From contig NZ_CP134053.1 in the NCBI RefSeq assembly GCF_031583065.1, positions 2,108,001 through 2,172,000 of the forward strand: a stretch of DNA of 64,000 bases, read 5' to 3'. Both the position numbers and the translations under genes were made by a program. This document shows positions 1 to 9,101 of this stretch, piece by piece; position 1 is the first letter of the stretch; each line of letters starts with the position of its first letter. The notes beneath the pieces were generated by a model. The model was not told where the DNA came from and did no database searches. It saw only the letters and a program-made list of their open reading frames with translations. The stretch is from Streptomyces sp. CGMCC 4.7035. GTDB taxonomy: Bacteria; Actinomycetota; Actinomycetes; Streptomycetales; Streptomycetaceae.

Positions 1-60
1 GAACGGGTGAACTCGTGGTCACGCGTGTCCCCTCTCGTCTCCCCCGGTAACCTCACACTC

Positions 61-2775
61 ATGGCCCCACGTCCCGCCGCCAAGAAGCCGCCCACGAAGA
101 AGGCGGCCGCTCCCAGGAAGGCTCCGGCGCAGAAGGCCCCCGCCAAGAAAGCCGCCGCGAAGAAGGCGCCCGCGAAGAAGGCGCCTGCCAAGAAGGCGGC
201 GACGAAGAAGCCCGCCCCCGCGCCGGCGCCCAATCCGACCGCGGGCGTGTACAGACTCGTACGCGCCCTCTGGCTCGGCGTCGCGCATGCCGTCGGAGCC
301 ATGTTCCGCGGTCTGGGGCGGGGCGCGAAGGGGCTCGACCCGGCGCACCGCAAGGACGGCCTCGCGCTCCTGCTGCTCGGTCTCTCACTGATCGTCGCGG
401 CGGGCACCTGGGCAAATCTGCGCGGTCCCGTCGGCGACCTCGTCGAGATGCTGGTGACCGGCGCCTTCGGCCGCCTCGACCTGCTCGTGCCGCTCCTGCT
501 CGGCGCGATCGCCGTGCGCCTGATCCTCCACCCGGAACGACCGGAGGCCAACGGCCGTATCGTCATCGGCCTGTCCGCGCTCGTCATCGGTGTGCTCGGC
601 CAGGTCCACATCGCCTGCGGCGCGCCCGCGCGCAGCGAGGGCATGCAGGCGATAAGGGACGCCGGCGGACTCATCGGCTGGGGCACGGCCACCCCGCTGA
701 CGTACACCATGGGCGCCGCCCTCGCCGTACCCCTGCTCGTCCTGCTCACGTTCTTCGGCCTGCTCGTCGTCACCGCGACGCCCGTCACCGCCATCCCACA
801 GCGGCTGCGGCTGCTCGGCGTGAAGCTCGGGGTCCTGCACGACCCCGCGGACGACGCCGGAATCGAGGACGACGAGCGCTACGACGAGCAGTGGCGCGAG
901 GCACTGCCGCGCACCCGGCGGCGCGGGCCCGTCGCCGAGCCGTACGACCCGGAGGGAACCGAGCAGGAGGCGCTCTCCAAGCGCCGCGGCCGTCCCCGCC
1001 GCCCCACCGTGCAGCCCGCCATGGGCCGGGAGATGGACGCCGTGGACGTCGCAGCGGCCGCCGCTGCCGCCCTGGACGGCGCCGTCCTGCACGGCATGCC
1101 GCCGTCCCCGATCGTCGCCGACCTCACCCAGGGGGTGACCGTCGGGGACCGGGAGCCGACGACGCCGACGCCCGTACCGGCCGCACGCCCCCAGCAGGAA
1201 AGGCTCACGGTCGAGTCCGTGGTGCCCGACCTGACCAAGGCGGCACCCCAGGAGCCGCGCGACCTGCCGCCGCGCGCCGAGCAGCTCCAGCTCTCCGGCG
1301 ACATCACCTACGCGCTGCCGTCCCTGGACCTCCTGGAGCGCGGCGGCCCGGGCAAGGCGCGCAGCGCCGCCAACGACGCCGTCGTCGCCTCGCTCACCAA
1401 CGTGTTCTCCGAGTTCAAGGTCGACGCGGCCGTCACCGGCTTCACGCGCGGCCCGACGGTCACGCGGTACGAGGTCGAACTGGGCCCCGCCGTCAAGGTC
1501 GAGCGGATCACCGCGCTCACCAAGAACATCGCGTACGCCGTCGCCAGCCCCGACGTGCGGATCATCAGCCCGATCCCCGGCAAGTCCGCGGTCGGCATCG
1601 AGATCCCGAACACCGACCGGGAGATGGTCAACCTCGGTGACGTGCTGCGGCTCGCGGACGCCGCCGAGGACGACCACCCGATGCTGGTCGCGCTCGGCAA
1701 GGACGTCGAGGGCGGCTATGTGACGGCCAACCTCGCGAAGATGCCGCACATCCTCGTCGCCGGTGCGACGGGTTCCGGTAAGTCGTCCTGCATCAACTGC
1801 CTGATCACCTCGATCATGGTCCGGGCGACCCCCGAGGACGTGCGCATGGTCCTCGTCGACCCCAAGCGTGTCGAACTGACCGCGTACGAGGGCATCCCGC
1901 ACCTGATCACGCCGATCATCACCAACCCCAAGCGGGCCGCCGAGGCGCTCCAGTGGGTCGTACGCGAGATGGATCTGCGCTACGACGACCTGGCGGCGTA
2001 CGGCTTCCGGCACATCGACGACTTCAACGAGGCCATCAGGAACGGCAAGGTCAAGCCGCCCGAGGGCAGTGAGCGCGAGCTACAGCCGTACCCGTACCTG
2101 CTGGTGATCGTCGACGAGCTGGCCGACCTGATGATGGTCGCCCCGCGCGACGTCGAGGACGCGATCGTGCGTATCACGCAGCTCGCGCGCGCGGCCGGCA
2201 TCCACCTGGTGCTCGCCACGCAGCGGCCGTCCGTGGACGTCGTCACCGGTCTGATCAAGGCGAACGTGCCCTCCCGGCTCGCCTTCGCCACCTCGTCCCT
2301 GGCCGACTCGCGCGTCATCCTCGACCAGCCCGGCGCCGAGAAGCTGATCGGCAAGGGCGACGGGCTCTTCCTGCCGATGGGCGCGAACAAGCCGACGCGT
2401 ATGCAGGGCGCCTTCGTGACCGAGGAGGAGGTCGCGGCGGTGGTCCAGCACTGCAAGGACCAGATGGCGCCCGTCTTCCGGGACGACGTCACCGTCGGCA
2501 CCAAGCAGAAGAAGGAGATCGACGAGGACATCGGCGACGACCTCGACCTGCTGTGCCAGGCGGCCGAGCTGGTCGTCTCCACGCAGTTCGGGTCGACCTC
2601 GATGCTCCAGCGGAAGCTGCGTGTCGGCTTCGCCAAGGCCGGACGACTGATGGACCTCATGGAGTCGCGGAACATCGTCGGACCCAGCGAGGGTTCCAAG
2701 GCGCGTGATGTTCTTGTGAAACCCGACGAGCTGGACGGCGTGCTCGCCGTGATTCGGGGGGAGTCTCAACCGTAG
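61..2775 (+). CDS. ftsK: DNA translocase FtsK/SpoIIIE
   Basis: Hexameric ATP-driven DNA pump that clears chromosomes from closing septa, in Streptomyces mainly at sporulation. The 904-residue protein has an Ala/Lys/Pro-rich N-terminus (repeated KKAPAKKAA-type units, residues about 8-60), four predicted membrane segments between about 100 and 240, a Pro-rich linker, and the motor domain. Walker A GATGSGKS lies at 568-575 and the Walker B run LLVIVDELAD at 680-689. A C-terminal winged-helix gamma domain that reads polar DNA motifs starts near residue 831. An in-frame ATG at 7 would add 18 residues, but the ATG at 61 begins the typical MAPRPAAKK start of Streptomyces homologues. No gene lies upstream within the window. 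Identification is firm. Confidence 0.97.
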   Translation: MAPRPAAKKPPTKKAAAPRKAPAQKAPAKKAAAKKAPAKKAPAKKAATKKPAPAPAPNPTAGVYRLVRALWLGVAHAVGAMFRGLGRGAKGLDPAHRKDGLALLLLGLSLIVAAGTWANLRGPVGDLVEMLVTGAFGRLDLLVPLLLGAIAVRLILHPERPEANGRIVIGLSALVIGVLGQVHIACGAPARSEGMQAIRDAGGLIGWGTATPLTYTMGAALAVPLLVLLTFFGLLVVTATPVTAIPQRLRLLGVKLGVLHDPADDAGIEDDERYDEQWREALPRTRRRGPVAEPYDPEGTEQEALSKRRGRPRRPTVQPAMGREMDAVDVAAAAAAALDGAVLHGMPPSPIVADLTQGVTVGDREPTTPTPVPAARPQQERLTVESVVPDLTKAAPQEPRDLPPRAEQLQLSGDITYALPSLDLLERGGPGKARSAANDAVVASLTNVFSEFKVDAAVTGFTRGPTVTRYEVELGPAVKVERITALTKNIAYAVASPDVRIISPIPGKSAVGIEIPNTDREMVNLGDVLRLADAAEDDHPMLVALGKDVEGGYVTANLAKMPHILVAGATGSGKSSCINCLITSIMVRATPEDVRMVLVDPKRVELTAYEGIPHLITPIITNPKRAAEALQWVVREMDLRYDDLAAYGFRHIDDFNEAIRNGKVKPPEGSERELQPYPYLLVIVDELADLMMVAPRDVEDAIVRITQLARAAGIHLVLATQRPSVDVVTGLIKANVPSRLAFATSSLADSRVILDQPGAEKLIGKGDGLFLPMGANKPTRMQGAFVTEEEVAAVVQHCKDQMAPVFRDDVTVGTKQKKEIDEDIGDDLDLLCQAAELVVSTQFGSTSMLQRKLRVGFAKAGRLMDLMESRNIVGPSEGSKARDVLVKPDELDGVLAVIRGESQP

Positions 2776-2993
2776 GGACTCGGGCGCTCCCGGTGCGCCG
2801 TTCGAGTGGGTCGTTCGAGCGCGGTCGTCCGCAGCCGACACCGCGCTCGGCCATTCGGCCGTGACCCACTCGTAAGCGATCCGTGAGCAACCGTTCCTCT
2901 GTGGTGTACGTCAATTTGAGGGAGGGGACAGGTATATGTCCCAGCATCAGGATGACCGGCCATTCTGATGGCGTACAAAGTCCTACCGCCCGG

Positions 2994-3024
2994 TTGCCCC
3001 ACCCTTTCGTACCCACCCTAGACT
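2994..3024 (+). promoter_or_regulatory. Putative sigma-70-type promoter of the RodZ-like gene
   Basis: TTGCCC (2994-2999) and TAGACT (3019-3024) are separated by 19 bp, 43 bp before the GTG start at 3067. Upstream, GGGACA-N6-TGTCCC (2925-2942) is a 6-bp inverted repeat that could be an operator. Both are read from sequence only. Confidence 0.45.
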
Positions 3025-3066
3025 GAACGTCCAGCACAGGTGGCTACACGCTCGAAAGGCGCCCCC

Positions 3067-3936
3067 GTGTCCATCGGCAACTCCCCTGACGGCAACTTCC
3101 CTGAGGACGCCCGTCCGTTCGACGGCGATCGCGATGACGCCCGCGCGTCGGATCGCCTCTCGATCGGCCGAACCCTGCAACAGGCGCGCATCGCGGCCGG
3201 GCTGACCGTCGACGACGTCAGCAACGCCACCCGGGTCCGTGTCGCCATCGTGCACGCGATCGAACAGGACGACTTCGCCCCCTGCGGCGGGGATGTCTAC
3301 GCCCGCGGTCACCTTCGCACGCTCGCGAGGGCCGTGCACCTCGACCCGGCCCCGCTGCTCGAACGGTACGCCGCCGAGCACGGCGGACGTCCCGCCCCGA
3401 CCCCCGCGGCTCCGCTCTTCGAGGCGGAACGTATCCGCCCTGAACGGCGCGGGCCCAACTGGACGGCGGCCATGGTCGCCGCGATCGTCGCGGTGATCGG
3501 TTTCGTCGGGTTCACCGTGGTCAAGGGCACCGGTGGCGGGGACGGTACGAAGACGCAGGTCGCCGAGGGCTCCACGCCGACCACCAGCAAGCACGCCTCG
3601 CCCAAGCCCAAGAACAGCAAGCCCGCCGATCAGAAGCCCGAGCCGTCCGACAGCGCCATCGCGGCCGCGCCCCGGGACAAGGTGACCGTCCAGGTCAGCG
3701 CCGTCGACGGCCGCAGTTGGATCGCTGCCAAGGATCACAACGGCAGGACCCTCTTCGACGGACTGCTCAAGAAGGGCGACTCGCAGACCTTCCAGGACAA
3801 GGAGAAGATCGACCTGGTCCTCGGCGACGCGGGCGCCGTCCAGCTGTACGTCAATGGCAAGAAGATCCAGGACGACTTCCGGCCCGGCGCGGTCGAGCGC
3901 CTGACCTACACCAAGGGCGATCCCGTCACCGGATGA
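3067..3936 (+). CDS. RodZ-like helix-turn-helix membrane protein (DUF4115)
   Basis: A 289-residue protein with RodZ architecture: a cytoplasmic HTH_25 domain (about 32-95, containing GRTLQQARIAAGLTVDDVS), one membrane helix (about 131-153), a Ser/Pro/Lys-rich linker, and an extracytoplasmic DUF4115 domain (about 204-289). RodZ proteins link MreB to the cell-wall machinery. In actinomycetes this ftsK-adjacent homologue is poorly characterised, so a role in envelope organisation is inferred. I chose the GTG at 3067 because GAAAGG lies 7 nt before it; the upstream GTG at 3040 has no ribosome binding site. The gene is followed by a perfect 12-bp hairpin. Confidence 0.88.
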   Translation: MSIGNSPDGNFPEDARPFDGDRDDARASDRLSIGRTLQQARIAAGLTVDDVSNATRVRVAIVHAIEQDDFAPCGGDVYARGHLRTLARAVHLDPAPLLERYAAEHGGRPAPTPAAPLFEAERIRPERRGPNWTAAMVAAIVAVIGFVGFTVVKGTGGGDGTKTQVAEGSTPTTSKHASPKPKNSKPADQKPEPSDSAIAAAPRDKVTVQVSAVDGRSWIAAKDHNGRTLFDGLLKKGDSQTFQDKEKIDLVLGDAGAVQLYVNGKKIQDDFRPGAVERLTYTKGDPVTG

Positions 3937-3990
3937 CGGTCGCCCAGGGCGCCCGAAGGGTGCCCAAGCGGGCTCAAGGGGTACGTACAC

Positions 3991-4020
3991 ACGGGGTTGG
4001 CCAAGATCGGCCAACCCCGT
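3991..4020. terminator. Perfect 12-bp hairpin after the RodZ-like gene
   Basis: ACGGGGTTGGCC (3991-4002), a 6-nt loop, then the exact complement (4009-4020). It lies 55 nt after the upstream stop codon and before the rimO -10 element. There is no T-tract, as is common for Streptomyces terminators. Confidence 0.75.
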
Positions 4021-4059
4021 CGACGTGGGGTGTCAGCGGGACGAAGTAGTCTTGAGCCC

Positions 4060-5541
4060 ATGCCTGAACGCCGTACCGTCGCACTCGTCACCCTTGGCTG
4101 CGCCCGTAACGAGGTGGACTCGGAGGAGCTCGCAGGCCGTTTGGAGGCGGACGGCTGGCAGCTCGTGGAGGACGCCGAGCACGCGGATGTCGCCGTCGTG
4201 AACACTTGTGGCTTCGTCGAGGCCGCGAAGAAGGACTCCGTCGACGCCCTGCTTGAAGCGAACGACCTCAAGGGCCATGGCAGAACCCAGGCCGTCGTGG
4301 CGGTGGGCTGCATGGCCGAGCGGTACGGCAAGGAGCTCGCCGAGGCCCTGCCGGAGGCCGACGGCGTGCTCGGCTTCGACGACTACGCGAACATCTCGGA
4401 CCGCCTCCAGACCATCCTGAACGGCGGCATCCACGCCTCGCACACCCCGCGCGACCGGCGCAAGCTGCTGCCGATCAGCCCGGCGGAGCGGCAGTCCGTC
4501 TCCGACGTGGCCCTTCCGGGGCACGGCGCCCCGACGGACCTTCCCGAGGGTGTTGCCCCCCAGTCCGGCCCCCGCGCGCCCCTGCGCCGCCGCCTGGACG
4601 GCTCCCCGGTCGCCTCCGTGAAGCTCGCCTCCGGCTGCGACCGACGGTGCTCCTTCTGCGCCATCCCGTCCTTCCGCGGCTCGTTCATCTCGCGCCGCCC
4701 GAGCGACGTGCTGAACGAGACGCGCTGGCTGGCCGAGCAAGGCGTCAAGGAGATCATGCTGGTCTCCGAGAACAACACCTCCTACGGCAAGGACCTGGGC
4801 GACATCCGCCTCCTGGACTCCCTGCTGCCCGAGCTCGCCGAGGTGGACGGGATTGAGCGTGTCCGCGTCAGCTACCTCCAGCCGGCGGAGATGCGGCCCG
4901 GACTCATCGACGTGCTGACCTCGACCCCCAAGGTCATGCCGTACTTCGACCTGTCCTTCCAGCACTCCGCGCCCGGTGTGCTGCGCGCGATGCGGCGCTT
5001 CGGCGATACCGACCGCTTCCTGGAGCTGCTCGACACCATCCGCGGCAAGGCGCCGCAGGCCGGTGTGCGCTCCAACTTCATCGTGGGCTTCCCCGGCGAG
5101 AGCGAGGCCGATCTGGCCGAGCTGGAGCGCTTCCTGAACCACGCGCGGCTGGACGCGATCGGTGTCTTCGGCTACTCCGACGAGGAGGGCACCGAGGCGG
5201 CGACCTACGACGACAAGCTCGACGAGGACGTCGTCGCCGAGCGGCTGGAGCGTGTCTCCCGGCTGGCCGAGGAGCTGGTCTCGCAGCGCGCCGAGGAGCG
5301 CGTGGGCGAGACCGTGCACGTCCTCGTCGAGTCGGTGGACGAGGACGACGAGGAGGGGGCCGCTTACGGCCGCGCCGCGCACCAGGCGCCCGAGACGGAC
5401 GGCCAGGTGCTGTTCACGAGCGGCGAAGGCCTTGTCGTCGGCCGTATGGTCGAGGCGAAGGTGGTCGGTACGGAGGGTGTCGATCTGGTGGCCGAGCCGC
5501 TTGCCGGCTCGATCGGCTGTACTGAGGAGGCGGGCAGATGA
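4060..5541 (+). CDS. rimO: Ribosomal protein S12 methylthiotransferase RimO
   Basis: Radical-SAM methylthiotransferase that modifies an aspartate of ribosomal protein S12. The 493-residue protein has the N-terminal UPF0004 domain with cluster cysteines C14 (LGCARNE), C50 (NTCGF) and C84 (VGCMA). The radical-SAM motif CDRRCSFC gives C193, C197 and C200. A TRAM domain occupies roughly the last 80 residues. [11 protein letters not shown] separates it from MiaB, which is also encoded here at 38.4 kb. The start is the ATG at 4060; TAGTCT at 4047-4052 ends 7 nt before it, so the mRNA is probably leaderless. The stop overlaps the pgsA start (ATGA), implying translational coupling. Confidence 0.96.
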   Translation: MPERRTVALVTLGCARNEVDSEELAGRLEADGWQLVEDAEHADVAVVNTCGFVEAAKKDSVDALLEANDLKGHGRTQAVVAVGCMAERYGKELAEALPEADGVLGFDDYANISDRLQTILNGGIHASHTPRDRRKLLPISPAERQSVSDVALPGHGAPTDLPEGVAPQSGPRAPLRRRLDGSPVASVKLASGCDRRCSFCAIPSFRGSFISRRPSDVLNETRWLAEQGVKEIMLVSENNTSYGKDLGDIRLLDSLLPELAEVDGIERVRVSYLQPAEMRPGLIDVLTSTPKVMPYFDLSFQHSAPGVLRAMRRFGDTDRFLELLDTIRGKAPQAGVRSNFIVGFPGESEADLAELERFLNHARLDAIGVFGYSDEEGTEAATYDDKLDEDVVAERLERVSRLAEELVSQRAEERVGETVHVLVESVDEDDEEGAAYGRAAHQAPETDGQVLFTSGEGLVVGRMVEAKVVGTEGVDLVAEPLAGSIGCTEEAGR

Positions 5542-6398
5542 CCGGAATCCCGGCCTCCGCGGCGGGCGGCTCCTCCAGCGCGCGGGGAGCGGCGTCCGCG
5601 GCGGGCGGCTCCGGTGCCGCCGGCCTCTCGGGCGCCAAGGGGGCCAAGGGGGCTTCCGGCGTCCCGGTAGCCAAGGCGGTGAAGGGCCCGGGCCAGGGCC
5701 AGAATCCTGGGACGCCCGGTGCCTCCGATGCCCGTTCCGACGCCCATTCCGATGTCGAGGAGGGCGTACGCCCGGCGCGGGGCGGCAAGCTGACGGCCGC
5801 CGCGGTCAACCAGGCCAGCGTCTGGAACGTCGCCAACCTCCTGACGATGCTCCGCCTGCTCCTCGTACCGGGCTTCGTCGCGCTGATGCTGCAGGACGGC
5901 GGATACGACCCGGCGTGGCGCTCGTTCGCCTGGGCGGCCTTCGCCATCGCCATGATCACCGACCTGTTCGACGGTCATCTGGCGCGCACTTACAACCTCG
6001 TCACCGACTTCGGGAAGATCGCCGATCCGATTGCCGACAAGGCGATCATGGGCGCGGCGCTGATCTGCCTGTCCTCGCTCGGCGACCTGCCGTGGTGGGT
6101 GACGGGCGTGATCCTCGGCCGCGAGCTCGGCATCACCCTGCTGCGCTTCCTGGTGATCCGCTACGGCGTGATCCCGGCAAGCCGCGGCGGCAAGCTGAAG
6201 ACGCTGACGCAGGGCGTGGCCGTCGGTATGTACGTCCTGGCGCTGACGGGATGGCTCGCGACCCTGAGGTTCTGGGTGATGGCCGTGGCGATCGTCCTGA
6301 CCGTCGTCACCGGACTCGACTATGTGAGACAGGCCATTGTGCTGCGCAGGCGTGGAATCGCCGAGCGCCGCGCCGCGGCCGAGGAGGCGGAGCGGTGA
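5538..6398 (+). CDS. pgsA: CDP-diacylglycerol-glycerol-3-phosphate 3-phosphatidyltransferase
   Basis: Integral membrane enzyme making phosphatidylglycerol phosphate, the committed step to phosphatidylglycerol and cardiolipin. The CDP-alcohol phosphotransferase signature is intact: D142, D145, G146, R150 (DLFDGHLAR), then G159, D163 and D167 (GKIADPIAD). The first 90 residues or so are a Gly/Ala/Ser-rich extension absent from most PgsA proteins; the homologous region begins near [13 protein letters not shown]. The ATG overlaps the rimO stop by 4 nt, and its own stop overlaps the GTG start of cinA, so rimO-pgsA-cinA form a tight operon. Confidence 0.93.
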   Translation: MTGIPASAAGGSSSARGAASAAGGSGAAGLSGAKGAKGASGVPVAKAVKGPGQGQNPGTPGASDARSDAHSDVEEGVRPARGGKLTAAAVNQASVWNVANLLTMLRLLLVPGFVALMLQDGGYDPAWRSFAWAAFAIAMITDLFDGHLARTYNLVTDFGKIADPIADKAIMGAALICLSSLGDLPWWVTGVILGRELGITLLRFLVIRYGVIPASRGGKLKTLTQGVAVGMYVLALTGWLATLRFWVMAVAIVLTVVTGLDYVRQAIVLRRRGIAERRAAAEEAER

Positions 6399-6940
6399 AT
6401 TCCCTGGCCGCCGAAGTGCTGCGACTACTGACGGTGAGAGGCGAGACGCTCGCCGTCGCCGAGTCGCTCACCGGTGGCCTGGTGGCCGCGGAGATCACGG
6501 CGGCGCCCGGGGCCTCCAAGGCATTCCGTGGCTCCGTCACCGCGTACGCCACTGATCTGAAGCGGGACGTCCTCGGTGTGGACGGCACCCTGCTGGCCGC
6601 ACGTGGGGCGGTGGATCCGCAGGTCGCGGCCCAGATGGCGGCCGGCGTGCGCAAGACGCTCGGCGCGGACTGGGGACTTGCGACGACCGGCGTGGCCGGG
6701 CCCGAGCCGCAGGACGGGCAGCCGGTCGGCACGGTTTTCGTGGCCGTGGACGGGCCGTTCGAAGAGGTTTCCGACGAACTTGGTGGCGGGAAAGTGGTCG
6801 CGCTGCGGTTGAACGGCGACCGTGCGGAAATCCGTATGGAGAGTGTACGGAGCGTACTCGCACTGCTCCTGGAGGCGCTTGCGGGCGAACAGACCGGGAA
6901 CGAGCGGGCACAGGATACGGAACAGAACGGGGGGACTTGA
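6395..6940 (+). CDS. cinA: CinA-family protein (nicotinamide-nucleotide amidohydrolase type)
   Basis: A 181-residue protein consisting only of the CinA C-terminal domain, whose members deamidate NMN in the pyridine-nucleotide salvage cycle. The family signature AESLTGG is near residues 21-27 and TTGVAGP in the middle. The N-terminal MoCF-like domain of long CinA proteins is absent, as usual for actinobacterial homologues. The GTG start (6395) overlaps the pgsA stop (GTGA). The last 20 residues are a polar tail of no clear function. The family is certain; the enzymatic activity is inferred. Confidence 0.88.
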   Translation: MNSLAAEVLRLLTVRGETLAVAESLTGGLVAAEITAAPGASKAFRGSVTAYATDLKRDVLGVDGTLLAARGAVDPQVAAQMAAGVRKTLGADWGLATTGVAGPEPQDGQPVGTVFVAVDGPFEEVSDELGGGKVVALRLNGDRAEIRMESVRSVLALLLEALAGEQTGNERAQDTEQNGGT

Positions 6941-7049
6941 TGTTTACAGCCCTTAGTGAACACAACAGCGCTCCCCGCACGGCCGCGGCGCAAGGCGGTA
7001 CGGTGGGGCGTGAAGGATGCGGTTTCGCGGTCCGAGGAGGGAGCCACCG

Positions 7050-7427
7050 ATGATTCTGCTCCGTCGCCTGCTGGGTGACGTGCTGCGTCGGCAGCGCCAG
7101 CGCCAGGGCCGTACTCTGCGCGAAGTCTCCTCGTCCGCCCGAGTTTCGCTCGGCTATCTCTCCGAGGTGGAGCGGGGGCAGAAGGAGGCGTCCTCCGAGC
7201 TGCTCTCCGCGATCTGCGACGCGCTGGACGTACGGATGTCCGAGCTCATGCGGGAAGTGAGCGACGAACTCGCGCTCGCCGAGCTGGCACAGTCTGCGGC
7301 GGCCACCGAGCCGGTGCCCGCACCGGTGCGTCGCCCGATGCTCAATTCCGTGTCCGTCGCCGGTGTCCCACCGGAACGGGTCACGATCAAGGCGCCCACC
7401 GAGGCAGTGGACGTGGTCGCCGCCTGA
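7050..7427 (+). CDS. clgR: Transcriptional activator ClgR
   Basis: A 125-residue Xre-type HTH regulator. In Streptomyces ClgR activates clpP, clpC and lon genes and is itself a ClpP substrate. The HTH covers about residues 10-70 ([20 protein letters not shown]). The protein ends in VVAA, matching the published requirement for a C-terminal Ala-Ala pair in ClpP-dependent turnover. I chose the ATG at 7050 because GAGGAGGGA lies about 8 nt upstream; an in-frame ATG at 7017 lacks a ribosome binding site. The gene lies downstream of the cinA operon and ends at a large hairpin. Confidence 0.93.
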   Translation: MILLRRLLGDVLRRQRQRQGRTLREVSSSARVSLGYLSEVERGQKEASSELLSAICDALDVRMSELMREVSDELALAELAQSAAATEPVPAPVRRPMLNSVSVAGVPPERVTIKAPTEAVDVVAA

Positions 7428-7464
7428 TTCTCGCACGCATGGGCGAGTGAGGCGGCGATGTGTA

Positions 7465-7523
7465 CGAGAGCCCCGGCCGGGGCTTCTCCGGGGAGACCCG
7501 GAGGGGCGCGGCCGGGGCTCTCG
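7465..7523. terminator. Long branched hairpin between clgR and dps
   Basis: Outer arms of 15 bp (CGAGAGCCCCGGCCG at 7465-7479 and its exact complement at 7509-7523) enclose 29 nt with a second small stem (TCTCC-GG-GGAGA, 7485-7496). It lies 38 nt after the clgR stop, consistent with a terminator. Confidence 0.75.
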
Positions 7524-7673
7524 CGCGTGCGGGCAAGCGGGGCGCATCCGCGGTGACGGTGGCCTGGTGTCGGGCTTCCGTGGGCGGTCTGTCCCGTTTG
7601 CCGGGGCCGGACGGTGCGGTCATGGTGGAAGGGCGGGGGCTCGGGACCGTACGAACGCTTGCGGAGGATGCCG

Positions 7674-8144
7674 ATGTACGTCGTGAAGAGCCCGCTGTCC
7701 GACACGGACCTCAAGACCGTCTCCGAGGCGCTGCAGGGCGCTCTGGTCGACCTGCTGGACCTCTCCCTGGTGGCGAAGCAGGTCCACTGGAACGTGATCG
7801 GGCCACGCTTCCGCTCCATTCACCTCCAGCTCGACGAGGTGGTCGACACCGCGCGGCGGCACTCCGACACCGTGGCGGAACGGTCCTCGGCGCTGGGCGT
7901 CCCGCCGGACGGGCGCGCCGCGACGGTCGCCCAGGGCAGCGGCATCGGCAACGTGCCCCAGGGCTGGGTCAAGGACACCGACGCGGTGGGCACGCTCGTT
8001 TCGGCGCTCGGCGCGGTGATCGCGCGCATGCGGGAGCGGGTGGGGGCGACCGCCGATCCGGATCCCGTGAGCCAGGACATCTTCATCGCCATCACCGCGG
8101 AACTCGAGAAGCACCACTGGATGTTCCAGGCGGAGAACGGGTGA
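7674..8144 (+). CDS. Dps-family ferritin-like DNA-protection protein
   Basis: A 156-residue Dps protein: dodecameric cages that oxidise and store iron and compact nucleoid DNA under stress. The inter-subunit ferroxidase ligands are visible: H38 (HWNVIG), H50, D54 and D58 (IHLQLDEVVD). Streptomyces encodes several Dps paralogues; this gene position corresponds in my memory to S. coelicolor DpsB, but I cannot confirm the paralogue. The ATG at 7674 follows GGAGG by 6 nt; the in-frame ATG at 7668 abuts the ribosome binding site. Confidence 0.93.
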   Translation: MYVVKSPLSDTDLKTVSEALQGALVDLLDLSLVAKQVHWNVIGPRFRSIHLQLDEVVDTARRHSDTVAERSSALGVPPDGRAATVAQGSGIGNVPQGWVKDTDAVGTLVSALGAVIARMRERVGATADPDPVSQDIFIAITAELEKHHWMFQAENG

Positions 8145-8337
8145 GCACCGAGTACCGCGAGGGACCTCCGCGCCCGGGCGGCGTCCCCTGTGGGGGACGG
8201 TGTGCGCGGGGTGCGCCGGGTGCGACGGATGCCGGGGGCCGCGGCAGGGCCCGGTGCGCCCGTGTGCCGCTGGTGCGCCCTCCCGGGCCGTGACGCGGCG
8301 TTCTAGGGTCTGGTTCCTCGGGTTGGAGGTGACGACC

Positions 8338-8604
8338 ATGGCGGGGCGCACAGCGCGCTGGGGGGTGGCGCTGGCGCTGGGTGCGCTGTGGTGGTGGGGG
8401 GTGCTCCGACTCGTGCTGGCACCCGATGCCGGGGTGCTGGAGGGGGCGGTCGCGATCGGGGGGTGGGGGCTGAGCCTGCTGCCGGTGCACTGTGTGCCGA
8501 AGGCCCGGGCCGTGGGGGCGGCCGGGTCGGATCAGTGGGCGCGGTCCTGGCGCCGCCGGTGGCGGGCCGCGCGGGGGCGCGAGAGGGGCGCGCACTCTGG
8601 GTGA
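8338..8604 (+). CDS. Small hypothetical membrane protein
   Basis: An 88-residue protein of unknown function. It starts with ATG at 8338, 7 nt after GGAGGT. Two hydrophobic stretches (about 10-26 and 33-48, Trp-rich near WWWGVLRLVLAP) suggest two membrane passes, followed by a strongly basic Arg-rich tail. I do not recognise a family. It ends just before the 23-bp tandem array, and its 3' end may be lineage-variable. Confidence 0.6.
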   Translation: MAGRTARWGVALALGALWWWGVLRLVLAPDAGVLEGAVAIGGWGLSLLPVHCVPKARAVGAAGSDQWARSWRRRWRAARGRERGAHSG

Positions 8605-8732
8605 GGGGCGGGGCGGGAAGGGGGAGTGGACGGGGCCGGCAGGACGGCGTCCGGGGGCGTTCAGGGGACCCCCGGGGGCGGTCGACGGCCGCCCCGACCG
8701 CATGTTGCCGCCTGAGCCCCTCACCAGGGCCC

Positions 8733-9098
8733 GTTCGCGGCGGTCGCCAGGGTTTGTTCGAGGCGGTCGCCAGGCTTGTTCGAGGCGGTCACCGGGGCCT
8801 GTCCAGGAGGGTCCGCCGGGGCTTGTTCGCGGCGGTCATCGGGGCTTGTTCGAGGGGGTCAGCAAGGTCTGTTCGAGGCGGTCATCGGGGCCTGTTCGCG
8901 GCGGTCACCAAGATCTGTTCGAGAAGGTCGGCAGGGTCTGATGCAGGTGGTCACCGGGGCCGGTCCGGGATGTCTACCGGGGCCCGTTCGGAGGTGGTCA
9001 CCGGGGCCTCTCCAAGGCGGCCATGAGGCCTGTCCAGGGCGTCTACGGGCTCTGTCCAGGGCGGTCGCGAAGGCTGTCCGCAGGTCAGCCGTCCAAAG
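8733..9098. repeat. Degenerate 23-bp tandem array, about 16 units
   Basis: Units begin at 8733, 8756, 8778, 8801, 8825, 8848, 8871, 8894, 8917, 8940, 8963, 8986, 9010, 9032, 9054 and 9076. The core is GTTCGAGGCGGTCACC followed by a GGGGCCT-like tail. Spacing is 22-24 bp, mostly 23. Because the period is not a multiple of three, the open frames running through it are not a repeat protein. The array fills the gap between the small membrane protein and the convergent SDR gene, ending a few bases before the SDR stop. From 8605 to 8732 I see only G-rich sequence. Confidence 0.9.
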
Positions 9099-9101
9099 GT
9101 C

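Noticed and set aside
8733..9098. CRISPR array
   Set aside because: Units are directly adjacent, degenerate and without unique spacers, and no cas genes occur.
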